A DNA stretch of 64,000 nucleotides from Lysinibacillus sp. KCTC 33748 (GCF_002237755.1 NZ_MWSJ01000005.1:171339-235338), one strand, 5' to 3'; positions 1-8,877 are shown, counted from the stretch's first letter. Notes: generated by a model not told the origin, from the sequence alone. A program made the numbers and translations.

Positions 1-410
1 TCTGAAAAGATTGTTTCAAGCACCTCAAAAAGCATTTCTTCCATCTCATTAAAAATGTTTTTCACTTTATCATTTAAAGTTGGAGGAAGGTAAAAAGCTA
101 ATTTTGTATATGCTGCTGTTTTTTCAGGTTGACTTAAATAGTAATTACAAAGTTCTTTCACTATTTGGTAGAGCTTTTCTTTAGCCGACCCATTTTTTAA
201 ATTGGTAATTGATCGTTTTATGTGAAGGTAATACTCTTCGAGCAGATCTTTATATACAGCCATAAACAGGTCCTCTTTGTTTTTAAAAAAAGCATATATC
301 GATGGTGTTTTAATGCCAACTTCTTTAGCAATACTAGAAAGAGTTGCCTGATCGTAGCCTTTTTCAGCCAATTGTTTATAAGCAACTTCTTTAATCTTAT
401 TTTTTGTCAT
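1..410 (-). CDS. TetR/AcrR family transcriptional regulator (3' end beyond window)
   Basis: Reading the minus strand from the ATG at 410 gives an open frame that runs off the left edge. The N-terminus (MTKNKIKEVAYKQLAEKGYD, then SSIAKEVGIKTPSIYAFFKNKEDLF) is a typical TetR helix-turn-helix with the recognition helix at about residues 26-45. The remaining 90 residues are alpha-helical, as expected for the ligand-binding domain. The C-terminus is missing only because of the window edge. The start follows an AGAAGTGAT ribosome site. TetR proteins are usually dimeric repressors of a neighbouring transporter or enzyme gene; the target would lie to the left and cannot be seen. Confidence 0.9.
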   Translation of the reverse strand, partial: MTKNKIKEVAYKQLAEKGYDQATLSSIAKEVGIKTPSIYAFFKNKEDLFMAVYKDLLEEYYLHIKRSITNLKNGSAKEKLYQIVKELCNYYLSQPEKTAAYTKLAFYLPPTLNDKVKNIFNEMEEMLFEVLETIFS

Positions 411-1002
411 AAATATCACTTCTAACTTATTTTTTATTGTTAACCTTACTATCTGTATTTAAAAACAAGGCGCAAAAACTTATTATAAAAATACTCCTCT
501 AACTATAATACAAAACATTTGAGTAAAACAAAAATAAAAATCAGGAATATTGTTAAGCAATAAGTTATAGAGAATACTAAATATGTGGTATTTTCTATAA
601 AAAATTTCTTATATTTATTTTTGCTTTTTCTCTTTTTGCCGTTTGGTACTCCGAGTATCTGTCAGACATATACGTAACCCACAGGCAAGGGAAAGTCCCA
701 TAGCAGAAGATTTAATTTCTATTTGGTTTTGATTAAACTAGTATTATCCCCTTTTAAGTTAAATGTTAAAAAACTTACAGTACGCTGTTAATAACATTTA
801 ACTTAAAAGGGATTTTTGGTGTGTTGTAAAAAAACGAATGATGATACAACGCCTCCAAAGATAGCTCACTGGCACCGATAGAATATCGATATCATATGGC
901 TGCTTAGTATTTTTTACAGCTATTTACTTGACGGGAATAAGTCCAGCACTCATTTGAGTACCTAGTCTTTTTTATTTCCAAAAATTTAATCTTGCCAAAA
1001 AG
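411..1002. other. Non-coding stretch containing a 20-bp inverted repeat
   Basis: No convincing gene is visible between the TetR start and the LexA boxes. The only structure I see is a perfect 20-bp inverted repeat (749-768 and 792-811, arms starting CCCTTTTAAGTTAAATG) with a 23-base spacer, followed by ATTTTTGG. It could be a terminator or the ends of a very small mobile element. Confidence 0.5.
749..811. repeat. Perfect 20-bp inverted repeat, possible hairpin
   Basis: Arms 749-768 and 792-811 are exact reverse complements. The right arm is followed by a short T-run, which fits a rightward terminator, but no gene lies immediately upstream on that strand. Confidence 0.55.
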
Positions 1003-1040
1003 CAAACGTTTGTTCTAGTATGTATACAAACAGGTGTTCT
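1003..1040 (+). promoter_or_regulatory. Two tandem LexA (DinR) boxes of the SOS operon
   Basis: Two 14-base elements, CAAACGTTTGTTCT at 1003-1016 and CAAACAGGTGTTCT at 1027-1040, each match the Bacillus LexA consensus (CGAAC-N4-GTTCG) at seven of the eight core GAAC/GTTC positions and are spaced 24 bp apart. A TATGAT -10-like hexamer follows at 1045-1050. The next genes are the UvrX/YolD operon, a known SOS target in Bacillus, so damage-inducible repression by LexA is a well-supported inference. Confidence 0.75.
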
Positions 1041-1105
1041 TACGTATGATAGGTAAAGGGGAAAATCATTGTGCCCAATAATAAATAACTGTAGTAGGAG
1101 ATATC

Positions 1106-1231
1106 TTGGTTCAAATTGGATATAAAAGGTTTAAAAGTCCAGGCGCGATTCAATTTATGGAAGTTGATCCTTTACTAGTAGGCACATCGGCAGAAATTGA
1201 AAGTACAGATATAGTGATTAGCCAATTTTAA
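1106..1231 (+). CDS. Small 41-residue protein at the head of the uvrX operon
   Basis: A TTG start at 1106 is preceded by GTAGTAGGAG with six-base spacing and opens a 41-codon frame (begins MVQIGYKRFKSPGAIQF, ends DIVISQF). It lies between the LexA boxes and the WYL-like gene, in the same direction, with only 29 bases to the next start. The residue composition is protein-like, not random AT-rich translation. I do not recognise a family. Its position suggests SOS co-expression with the polymerase; it could instead be a decayed remnant. Confidence 0.5.
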   Translation: MVQIGYKRFKSPGAIQFMEVDPLLVGTSAEIESTDIVISQF

Positions 1232-1260
1232 AAATTGCGAGAGGTAAGGAGGAAACTACG

Positions 1261-1482
1261 ATGAGAGAGCAACTGATTAAAGCTATGCAGCGCAAACAAT
1301 TAGTGAACATGATGTATGTAGCAAAAGATGGTTCCATAACAAAAAGGCGGGTGAAAGTCATTAAAATTGTTGGTGATTCATTTCAAGCATTTTGTTTTAC
1401 AAGACATGCAAAACGTACTTTTTTGATCAGTAACGTTCTAGCCGTTATTCCTTTTGTTAGTAGGGGACGTGAAGTTGTATGA
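1261..1482 (+). CDS. Mini-WYL-domain protein preceding the Y-family polymerase
   Basis: A 73-residue protein behind a strong GTAAGGAGG site. The pattern (basic N-terminus, MMYVAKDGSITKRRVKVIKI, then FCFTRHAKRTFLISNVLAV) matches the core of a WYL domain, the ligand or nucleic-acid sensing SH3-like fold found in many DNA-damage and defence regulators, but there is no DNA-binding domain. The stop overlaps the next start by four bases (ATGA), implying translational coupling with UvrX. It is likely an accessory to lesion bypass or a sensor; that role is inference from the fold and the operon. Confidence 0.8.
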   Translation: MREQLIKAMQRKQLVNMMYVAKDGSITKRRVKVIKIVGDSFQAFCFTRHAKRTFLISNVLAVIPFVSRGREVV

Positions 1483-2738
1483 ATTATGAGAGTATGCCCA
1501 ATAGACCTATTATGTGTATCGATATGAAATGCTTTTACGCCAGTATCGTAGCGATGTTACATGGGCTAGATATTTTAAAAACTCCAGTTGCAGTAGTAGC
1601 AAATTTTGACCAGCCAGGTAGCGTAGTGCTTGCTGCATCTCCCTTAATGAAAGAAAAATTTAGTATCAAAACTGGTAGTAGGCGTTATGAAATACCTCAA
1701 CATCCTGACATTAGATTGTTTGAGCCTAAAATGAGTTTCTTTATTCAAATGTCGATGACGATTACAAAATTAATCTCTAATTACGTCCCGGTTGATGCTA
1801 TACATGTGTATAGTGTAGACGAAAGTTTTGTTGATTTAACCGGTACTGAAACGCTTTGGGGTTCACCAGAAGAAACGGCTAAGGAAATACAAAAGGCTAT
1901 TCTTGACCAATTTAATATACCTAGTGCAGTAGGTATGGGACCAAATATGTTAATAGCCAAATTAGCTTTAGACCTTGAAGCAAAGAAAACAGGCTTTGCT
2001 AGATGGACTTATGAGGATATTCCAAAGAAATTATGGCCGGTAAGACCTCTATCGGAAATGTGGGGCATAGGAAAACGAATGGAAGCAAATCTAAATGCTA
2101 TGGGGATACAAACAGTTGGTGGTTTGGCTAATACAGATCTAAAAGAATTAGAAAAGCGCTTTGGTGTAATGGGCAATCAACTCTATTACCATGCATGGGG
2201 AATAGATCTATCCAAATTAGGGGAGCCGTTAATAACAAACGGAGCTTTAAGTTTTGGGAAGGGACAAATGCTGATGAGGGATTACCATACACGAAAAGAA
2301 ATCTCTGTAGTGCTCCTTGAAATGTGTGAGGACGTAATGAAGCGAACGCGGAATGCAGGTTATGTGGGTCGTACAATTAGTATTGGTCTTTCTTATAGTC
2401 GAAACGCCATGACCAAAGGGTTCCATAGATCTAAAACAATTGCAGTGCCAACAAGTGAAACTCTTGTGATGTATAAAACTTGTCTTGAATTACTGGATGA
2501 ACACTTTGCAGGGGAGCCAGCTCGTCAATTATCTGTCCGAATAACGAACCTCGAAAGAGAGCATAGTATCCAATTAGATTTATTTGACGAACGCAAACCA
2601 CAGCGTCAAATTATAGGACCTACTATGGATGCCATACGCAATCGGTTTGGAGCAACATCAATATTAAGAGCAGTTTCTTTCACAAAAGCTGGTACAGCTA
2701 TTAATCGAGATCGCCTAGTTGGTGGTCATTTGGCATAG
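1479..2738 (+). CDS. uvrX: Y-family DNA polymerase, UvrX/YqjW type
   Basis: A 419-residue translesion polymerase that copies damaged DNA at low fidelity. The palm begins with CIDMKCFYAS (catalytic Asp15), and the second acidic pair lies in VYSVDESFVDL (Asp114, Glu115). A helix-hairpin-helix follows (MWGIGKRMEANLNAMGIQTV, about 195-215), then a little-finger domain. A sliding-clamp binding motif QLDLF sits at 365-369 near the C-terminus. Length is normal for the UvrX/YqjW branch. The gene is coupled by a 4-bp overlap to the WYL-like gene and followed by YolD, the usual Bacillus arrangement, under two LexA boxes. Confidence 0.95.
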   Translation: MNYESMPNRPIMCIDMKCFYASIVAMLHGLDILKTPVAVVANFDQPGSVVLAASPLMKEKFSIKTGSRRYEIPQHPDIRLFEPKMSFFIQMSMTITKLISNYVPVDAIHVYSVDESFVDLTGTETLWGSPEETAKEIQKAILDQFNIPSAVGMGPNMLIAKLALDLEAKKTGFARWTYEDIPKKLWPVRPLSEMWGIGKRMEANLNAMGIQTVGGLANTDLKELEKRFGVMGNQLYYHAWGIDLSKLGEPLITNGALSFGKGQMLMRDYHTRKEISVVLLEMCEDVMKRTRNAGYVGRTISIGLSYSRNAMTKGFHRSKTIAVPTSETLVMYKTCLELLDEHFAGEPARQLSVRITNLEREHSIQLDLFDERKPQRQIIGPTMDAIRNRFGATSILRAVSFTKAGTAINRDRLVGGHLA

Positions 2739-2751
2739 GAGTGATTTATTA

Positions 2752-3084
2752 ATGATACAAGACAGAGGTAATATTAAATGGGCATCGATGATGTTGCCGG
2801 AGCATTTGGAGCTTCTTAGAGAGTACAAACAAGAGTGCACAGAACAGCCGAGAGAATTGACTGAATGGGAGCTGGAAGAACTACAGAAAACAATTGATCA
2901 AGCTTTTAATCAGCAATTGGACATAAAATTAGAAGTGTGGAAGGACTACAAAATTACACAATGGACTGGAATAATTAAATCGATGAATACTAATGAACTC
3001 ATATTTGAAACACTACTTAACACGAAAAGTATTCCAATCCAAAGTATTCAATCAGCCCAACTGGATGCTGATTATTATGATTAA
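2752..3084 (+). CDS. YolD-like protein
   Basis: A 110-residue protein starting at the ATG at 2752 behind TAGGAGTGA; in-frame upstream ATGs overlap uvrX and have no ribosome site. The opening DRGNIKWASMMLPEHLELL and the C-terminal small beta-rich part (TGIIKSMNTNELIFETL...SIPIQSIQ) are typical of the YolD family, which is nearly always encoded next to UvrX-type polymerases and has been proposed as a UmuD-like partner. It is part of the same SOS operon and overlaps the next gene by 8 bp. Confidence 0.9.
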   Translation: MIQDRGNIKWASMMLPEHLELLREYKQECTEQPRELTEWELEELQKTIDQAFNQQLDIKLEVWKDYKITQWTGIIKSMNTNELIFETLLNTKSIPIQSIQSAQLDADYYD

Positions 3085-3427
3085 AGCCGATGAAAGACAG
3101 TTACTTCATAAGTATCTTTTGTTAGAGCTAGCTGTTAAATCATTGCAGGTTGACTATTGTAAATTAGAGCAGTTTAAAATGAAAACGGTATTTCTTCCAA
3201 TGATGGATTCATTGCTAAAGGATCTAAGACAAGAATATTTTAGCCTAAAACGAGAACTTGCACAGCAACGTATACGAGTAGTAGGTTGGCAGTCAGTAGA
3301 TGAATACTTTAGTGACGTGCAAGTTGCCACTGCAGGTAATGATGTAGTACTCCGTTATGCTAATCAAGCTCTTAAATCACAGGTGGAAAAGTTGTTGGCT
3401 AATCATATACGTGTAGCTTTAGAATAA
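3077..3427 (+). CDS. Conserved hypothetical protein, last gene of uvrX operon
   Basis: The likely start is the ATG at 3077, which overlaps the YolD stop (ATGATTAA) and gives 116 residues. The protein is helical and charged (MIKADERQLLHKYLLLELAV, then LLKDLRQEYFSLKRELAQQRI), without signal peptide or membrane segment, and could form a short coiled coil around residues 45-70. I do not recognise a named family. The overlap with yolD argues for translational coupling and a role in the SOS unit. Confidence 0.7.
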   Translation: MIKADERQLLHKYLLLELAVKSLQVDYCKLEQFKMKTVFLPMMDSLLKDLRQEYFSLKRELAQQRIRVVGWQSVDEYFSDVQVATAGNDVVLRYANQALKSQVEKLLANHIRVALE

Positions 3428-3592
3428 AGACTGTTTCCTTCAACCTTTATTTATCAGCAAACGCAAAAACACTCCATTTCGAAAAAAGATTGATCAAATA
3501 TACTGTGACAAGGTGTTTTTTGTTTGGAAGGGATTTGTAACTTTTTAATAGAAGATCAGATAATAAATTTTTACACATAAGGAGATAAGACT

Positions 3593-4147
3593 ATGGCTGA
3601 AAACAAATTACTAAGAATGGACAATGTCGGCATCGTTGTAGAATCCCTTGATGATGCAATCGCTTTTTTCGAAGAGATTGGCTTGAACCTTGAAGGGCGA
3701 GCCACTGTCGAAGGGGAATGGGCTGGTCGCGTAACCGGATTGGGTTCTCAGTGTGTAGAGATTGCTATGATGGCTACTCCAGATGGTCACAGTCGACTTG
3801 AACTTTCGCAATTTCTCAGCCCACCTACTATATCAGATCACCGGACTGCTCCTGTAAACGCCCTCGGTTATCTACGCGTCATGTTCGCCGTTGAAGACAT
3901 TGACGAAATGGTATCCAGACTCACTAAGCATGGTGAAGCCTTCACAATATTTGAAGAAAATTCTTATACAATAAAGGGCGCATTTGTTGGTTTTAAACGA
4001 CTTTATTGTCACAACTACGAGTTCTTATTCGGCTATTGTACCAAAAATTATACGACTTTATTTTACACCGTCCGCAAATGTGGACGGTGTTATGTGTTTT
4101 TCAAACAACAGAATTGTCATTACTTATTTAACGAAAGCTCCCAGTAA
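3593..4147 (+). pseudogene. VOC (glyoxalase-fold) protein with replaced C-terminus
   Basis: Residues 1-125 are a typical vicinal-oxygen-chelate domain: MDNVGIVVESLDDAIAFFEE, a central GHSRLELSQF strand, and GYLRVMFAVEDIDEMVSRL. In this family the domain ends with a strand reading roughly YRLCYIRGPEGI; here the frame departs after EENSYTIKG and continues for about 55 residues of cysteine- and aromatic-rich sequence unlike VOC proteins, spanning a 9-bp hairpin (4065-4090). The 3' end appears to have been lost and replaced by foreign DNA. Start ATG at 3593 behind AAGGAGATAAGACT. Enzyme activity is doubtful. Confidence 0.7.
3997..4090. repeat. Putative transposon-end remnant with direct repeats and hairpin
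   Basis: Two copies of ACGACTTTATTkT lie at about 3999 and 4051, and a perfect 9-bp stem (ACACCGTCC/GGACGGTGT, 4065-4090) follows. Read on the minus strand the repeats are TGTGACAATAAAGTCGT and GTGTAAAATAAAGTCGT, similar in style to tandem transposase sites at Tn7-like ends. Sequence similarity is by eye only; no transposase gene is nearby. Confidence 0.3.
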
Positions 4148-4507
4148 CCGTCTATTATACATAAGAAAAAAAGAGCTGCAAATTCCGATTCCCCTCCAAT
4201 CACTCCTCTTACTGCTCTCCTAATTTTCTATAAGAAACTACACCACCGAATATACCTACAACTGCTTCCTTGGTAGGATTAATTGGAAAAACAACGAATT
4301 ATTATAGGTCATTTCTCATTTGAGTTCGCCTTTTTTATTAAATTACTAGGAAGATAGATTCAATCTACCTTTAATAAACTGGTGCTAATTACCAATATTT
4401 GAAAATACTTAAATATTCAGATATTCGTATTAGTTTATTTGTGATAAATTGGAAATATCACACTAAACTGAAAAGTGTGACAATTAAAATAAAGGGGGAA
4501 ATGAGAT
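4148..4507. other. Non-coding region upstream of the subtilase
   Basis: No intact gene. On the minus strand at about 4222-4300 a short frame reads NPTKEAVVGIFGGVVSYRKLGEQ and stops, which may be the C-terminal scrap of a lost gene. The last 100 bases are very AT-rich and presumably carry the promoter of the protease, but I cannot pick -35/-10 boxes with confidence. Confidence 0.4.
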
Positions 4508-7500
4508 TTGAAAAAGTTTAAGTTTACGAAGTTCTTAAGTAGTATTCTAGCTTTCGTTATGGTGCTTTATCTATTGGTTCCATTGTCGAGTGCTAGTGCG
4601 GAAGAATCGAAGCCATTCAAGCAGGATGGTCAAAGTGAAAGTATAATGCAACTAAAGGCGGCTATTGCTGAACAGCTAAGCTTGTCCAAAGATGGTCCAA
4701 CTCTTCACGAAAGCTTACAAAATGTATCAGGCAATCAAAAAGTTGCAGTCATCGTTCATTTATCTGAAAAGCCTGTGGCACTAGAGCAAGGAATGAGCGA
4801 AGTCAAAGGCGAAGAATTCTCTAAAGCCCAAGCAAATGAAGTCCGTTCAAATGTAAAAGAACAACAAGCAGAAGTTAAAGAAGAGTTAGCTGCTAAAAAT
4901 GTTCAGATGACTCAAGGATACTCATTTGATACTGTTTTAAACGGTTTTGCAGCAACTGTGAAAGCAAATGATCTCCCGAAACTGCTTACAGTAGAAGGAA
5001 TTACATTAATCGAACCTGATGCAATTGTTTCCGCATCAGAAGATAATACGATGAAATCGTCGGAACTTATTAAGGAAGATCAATTAGAAGCTCAAATGAA
5101 TACAAGTAATTCTTTCCTTGGTATCGAACAGCTTTGGAAGGAAGGACTTGAAGGACAAGGAATAAAAGTAGCGGTATTAGATACTGGTATTGATGTGGAT
5201 CATCCTGAGTTTGCTGGAGTTTATAAAGGTGGAAAAAACTTCATTCCGAATTCAGCAACTTACACGAAGCCACGAGCAGATAACGATGCATCGGAAACAT
5301 TGCCTTCGGAGCGTCCAGCCGGGACACCTGAATTTAATGAAAAGGGAAGCGCGTTCTATACTTCTCACGGTACACATGTTGCTGGAACAATTGCAGCAAT
5401 CGGAGCTAACGAATTCGGTATTAAAGGAATTGCTCCCAAAGTAGACCTTTATGCTTACCGTGTTCTTGGGGCATATGGAAGTGGAGCTACATCTGGTATT
5501 GTTAAAGCAATTGAAACGGCTGTAAAAGAAAAAATGGACGTTATCAACCTTTCACTTGGCGGGGGAGCTAACTCTGAAACGGATGCTGGTTCATTTGCTA
5601 TTAATAATGCTATGATGGCTGGAACAATTGGAGTAGTTGCAACAGGAAACGAAGGTCCAAATCGTGGAACAATAGGTACGCCTGCAACTGCTCGTTTAGG
5701 AATTGCTGTTGGTAACACAACAAATCCAGAAGCAATGTATAACGGGGAAGTGAATGTTAAAGTTGGCAACTACAACTTAACAAAACAACTTCCATTAATG
5801 GGAACGACTTTCGGGAAAAATTTAGCAACACAGCTTCAAGGAGAATTTGACTTAGTTGCTGTTCCTGGAAACGGGGAAGTAAAAGACTTTGAAGGAATTG
5901 ATGTGAAAGGTAAAGTGGCATTGATTTCTCGTGGCAGTATCGCATTCGTTGATAAAATTGCGAATGCAAAGGCAAAAGGAGCAGTCGCAACAATTATTCA
6001 TAACTTTGCTGGTGGAACGAATGCCCCGAACATTTCAGGTACATTCCTGGGTGATTCATTTGAGTTTCTGCCAACATTTGATATGTCACAAACGGATGGC
6101 GCTGCAATTCGCGCTGCATTAGCAGGCGGAACCGGAAAAGTAAGCTTTAGTAAATTTGCTTCCACAAAGACACTGGGAGATGATGTAAACGATTCAAGTT
6201 CACGTGGGCCATCTACACCAAACTTTGATATTAAACCGGATGTAAGTGCACCTGGAACAAACATTATGTCAACGATTCCAAAGTATAAAAAAGATTTCCC
6301 TAATGCAGATTATGGGGAAGCATATGGTCGTAAAACAGGAACTTCTATGGCAACACCGCATATTGCAGGTATTGCTGCATTAGTTAAACAAGCAAATCCG
6401 GATTGGAACGCGTTCGATGTAAAAGTAGCGCTTTCTAATACAGCAAAGGTTATAGATAAAACAAAATACGATGTGTTTTCTCAAGGTGCAGGGCGTGTAG
6501 ATCCTTATGCAGCAGCTCATCCGGAAATTCTTGCTTATGCACTTGATAGCGCAATTTTAGATGGAACTGGTGTAGTTACAGAAAACTTGAAAGGTACAGT
6601 TACTTTCGGTCCACAATCACTTAAAGACCGAGATATTTCTGTAACGAAACAAGTTTTAGTAAAAGATATTAAAGGGAACGGCGGCAATTATAACGTATCA
6701 ATTGATGTAACAAAAACATTTGGTGATGCAACTGTTACAGTAGATCAGCCGACATTTAATCTAAATGGTGAGCAAGTTTTAAATATTACATTAACTGCTT
6801 CACAAGCTACGGCGCCAAACGGCTCTGAAATACTAGGGTATATTTACATTAGCGGTGGAGATACAGAAATTTCATTGCCATTCGCAGCTGACCTTGGCGG
6901 CGCGGCAGCAACTGCAATTAAAGATTTTAAGATTACAGAAACAGACCTATCCTTTAACGGAGATGGAGTGAAAGACTCAGCTGTACTTTCATTCACATTA
7001 ACTGGAGATGTAACAACTAACTATATCGAGCTTTGGGATATTATGAATCCTGAAGGTGGAGAATACGGAGACGGCTACATTGGTTATCTACATGCAGGTA
7101 CTGCGCTAGGAAAAGGCTCTTATACGCTGAATATTGGTGGGCAGTACAAACCATGGGGAACAGCGCCAGCCACAAAGATTCCAGATGGTCTGTATACAAT
7201 TGACTTCACCGGTCTTGCAGCATCAGGAGTAGTTTCCGATTATGTTGGACCAATTATCGTGAAAACGACTAAACCAGAAATTACTGGTTCAGTAGCTAAA
7301 GGTGTCGCTACAGGACAAGTAACAGATAAGTATATCGACTACAATGAAGAGTTATATTTATACGATTTAGAATACAATTTAAATGATAAATTAAAAGCTT
7401 CCTATGTTTCGACGGTAAATGGCAAAGTACAAGCGCCAGTTGCCTTTGAATTAAATCAAGACGGTAGCTTCACATTCCCAGTAACAGCAGAAACAAATGC

Positions 7501-8203
7501 TGTATCAGTAATAATTAAAGACGCTGCCGGGAATGTTGGTGAAGCAAAGATATATGAAAAAGAAGTAGTAGAACCAGTAGTAGAGCTTTCTGTAAATCCA
7601 ACTAAGCTAGACCTAACAGCTGGAGAAACTGCACAACTTACGGTAACAGAAACGTCAACGCCTGCAGAAGGTGCTGCAACAGAGGAAGACGTAACTTCAA
7701 AAGCTACTTATGTTGTTGGAGATGAAAACGTTGCAACAATAGTAAATGGATTAGTAACTGCAGTAGGTGAGGGCACGACTACAATTACTATTTCATACGG
7801 TGATAATGAGGTTACTTTAAATGTTGTTACAGTTAAAGCACCTGTTATAGAACAACCAATAGTAACACTAGAAATTGATCAAGCTCAGGTTGAAACTAGA
7901 ATAGGTAAAGAAGTTCCAGTTAAGATTACTGAAGTAACTACTTTTGATGGTAAAACAACAGAAAAAGATGTTACAAAGCTTGCAACCTACGAAGTAACGA
8001 ATGATAAAATAGCTACTGTAAAAGAGGGGGCCGTAAAAGGAAAAGGTCAAGGTAATACGACGATTACGGTAACGTATGGTGAGCACACACTAACATTTGA
8101 TGTGTTGGTTGTAAAGCCAGGGAATGACAACGGAAACGGTAATGGAAACGGAAACGGAAATGGTAATAAAAATAATAATGAAGTTACCGAGGAAGAGTTA
8201 TAA
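4508..8203 (+). CDS. Secreted subtilisin-like serine protease (Vpr type) with PA and Big_2 domains
   Basis: A 1231-residue extracellular protease starting at TTG 4508 behind AAAGGGGGAAATG. Order: signal peptide (1-31, cleavage after SASA), inhibitor-I9 propeptide (about 75-180), S8 domain with Asp225 (VAVLDTGID), His287 (SHGTHVAG), oxyanion Asn381 (ATGNEG) and Ser613 (GTSMATPH). A protease-associated domain is inserted between Asn381 and Ser613 (about 450-530). Then come beta-sandwich regions, two bacterial Ig-like Big_2 repeats (about 1025-1110 and 1117-1200) and a Gly-Asn-rich tail ending NNNEVTEEEL. Vpr from Bacillus is shorter and lacks the Big_2 repeats, which may bind the cell wall. No SLH or sortase signal. 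Probably a scavenging protease. Confidence 0.95.
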   Translation: MKKFKFTKFLSSILAFVMVLYLLVPLSSASAEESKPFKQDGQSESIMQLKAAIAEQLSLSKDGPTLHESLQNVSGNQKVAVIVHLSEKPVALEQGMSEVKGEEFSKAQANEVRSNVKEQQAEVKEELAAKNVQMTQGYSFDTVLNGFAATVKANDLPKLLTVEGITLIEPDAIVSASEDNTMKSSELIKEDQLEAQMNTSNSFLGIEQLWKEGLEGQGIKVAVLDTGIDVDHPEFAGVYKGGKNFIPNSATYTKPRADNDASETLPSERPAGTPEFNEKGSAFYTSHGTHVAGTIAAIGANEFGIKGIAPKVDLYAYRVLGAYGSGATSGIVKAIETAVKEKMDVINLSLGGGANSETDAGSFAINNAMMAGTIGVVATGNEGPNRGTIGTPATARLGIAVGNTTNPEAMYNGEVNVKVGNYNLTKQLPLMGTTFGKNLATQLQGEFDLVAVPGNGEVKDFEGIDVKGKVALISRGSIAFVDKIANAKAKGAVATIIHNFAGGTNAPNISGTFLGDSFEFLPTFDMSQTDGAAIRAALAGGTGKVSFSKFASTKTLGDDVNDSSSRGPSTPNFDIKPDVSAPGTNIMSTIPKYKKDFPNADYGEAYGRKTGTSMATPHIAGIAALVKQANPDWNAFDVKVALSNTAKVIDKTKYDVFSQGAGRVDPYAAAHPEILAYALDSAILDGTGVVTENLKGTVTFGPQSLKDRDISVTKQVLVKDIKGNGGNYNVSIDVTKTFGDATVTVDQPTFNLNGEQVLNITLTASQATAPNGSEILGYIYISGGDTEISLPFAADLGGAAATAIKDFKITETDLSFNGDGVKDSAVLSFTLTGDVTTNYIELWDIMNPEGGEYGDGYIGYLHAGTALGKGSYTLNIGGQYKPWGTAPATKIPDGLYTIDFTGLAASGVVSDYVGPIIVKTTKPEITGSVAKGVATGQVTDKYIDYNEELYLYDLEYNLNDKLKASYVSTVNGKVQAPVAFELNQDGSFTFPVTAETNAVSVIIKDAAGNVGEAKIYEKEVVEPVVELSVNPTKLDLTAGETAQLTVTETSTPAEGAATEEDVTSKATYVVGDENVATIVNGLVTAVGEGTTTITISYGDNEVTLNVVTVKAPVIEQPIVTLEIDQAQVETRIGKEVPVKITEVTTFDGKTTEKDVTKLATYEVTNDKIATVKEGAVKGKGQGNTTITVTYGEHTLTFDVLVVKPGNDNGNGNGNGNGNGNKNNNEVTEEEL

Positions 8204-8220
8204 TTAATTTAAGTTCAAGC

Positions 8221-8260
8221 AAAAAGAGAAATTGCACAGCGCAATTTCTCTTTTTAGTAT
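8221..8260 (+). terminator. Terminator of the subtilase gene
   Basis: A perfect 15-bp stem (8221-8235 with 8241-8255) around a 5-base loop, ending in a T-run (TTTCTCTTTTTAG). It lies 17 bases past the stop. The A/T symmetry would also let it act on minus-strand transcripts. Confidence 0.9.
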
Positions 8261-8267
8261 TGCTTGG

Positions 8268-8453
8268 TTAGTTCGTCTTAGGTAAATTGAAATCAGTCCT
8301 GTTATTTTGATTAACAAAGTTAATAAGCAACTCTTCACCTGTAAGCTCTGTTAATATACATTTAATCAAGTGCATATAGTGATTCCCGGTCTCTAGCAAC
8401 GAATTTGGCACCGTGATCGATACAGTTGAGATTGTTTTACTTCCTATAAGTAA
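8268..8453 (-). pseudogene. C-terminal protein remnant, unknown
   Basis: Minus-strand frame of 61 codons ending at TAA 8268, with no start codon or ribosome site. It reads protein-like sequence (STVSITVPNSLLETGNHYMH, then LTGEELLINFVNQNNRTDF), resembling the last strands of a secreted beta-rich domain. I do not recognise the family. It faces the terminator of the subtilase and is probably the tail of a gene deleted from this locus. Confidence 0.35.
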
Positions 8454-8511
8454 TTAAATAACCTCATGAGATTTCTCTTTTTAAAAATAAGTATGTAAAT
8501 GTTTAAAAAGA

Positions 8512-8688
8512 TTAAAAATTCGCAATAAATATAGGATTTAATAATGTAACAATATTACGATCATGTATATTTCCGCTTACTTTAACCTTTAATGATTCTG
8601 CTTTATTTAAATTAATTTCGACAGGTATAACAGAATCAGATGGTGATAAGGAGAATGCTTTTACAATACTACCATCTGAATTCATCAT
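8512..8688 (-). pseudogene. Remnant resembling the end of an NPCBM/NEW2-like carbohydrate-binding domain
   Basis: Minus-strand frame of 58 residues from ATG 8688 to TAA 8512. It reads SDGSIVKAFSLSPSDSVIPV then EINLNKAESLKVKVSGNIHD, which has the pattern (polar strand, P-ΦΦΦ strand, then hydrophobic core strand ending in G) seen at the end of NPCBM/NEW2 domains. The sequence before the ATG is CCTCACCT, not a ribosome site, and an in-frame stop lies just upstream, so this is likely a gene tail. Assignment is tentative. Confidence 0.35.
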
Positions 8689-8877
8689 AGGTGAGGATCA
8701 CGACATGAAGTTATCCTAACAGATACATAGGGACTCTTTAAAATTTTACGTCAATAATCGACAATTGATTGGTCTCGTTGCAAAACTTTGTAAATTAATA
8801 GTGAATATTGTTACTACCTTGTGAATAAAATAGCCACATGCAGTTTAAGCTTTTAATTAATTTATTAAGGAATTAGG

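Noticed and set aside
222..425. Plus-strand frame in the first 425 bases
   Set aside because: It lies antisense to a clear TetR gene and has no ribosome site or recognisable protein.
8101..8200. Gly/Asn-rich coding repeat as a CRISPR-like or satellite array
   Set aside because: It is in frame inside the subtilase gene and encodes its low-complexity tail.
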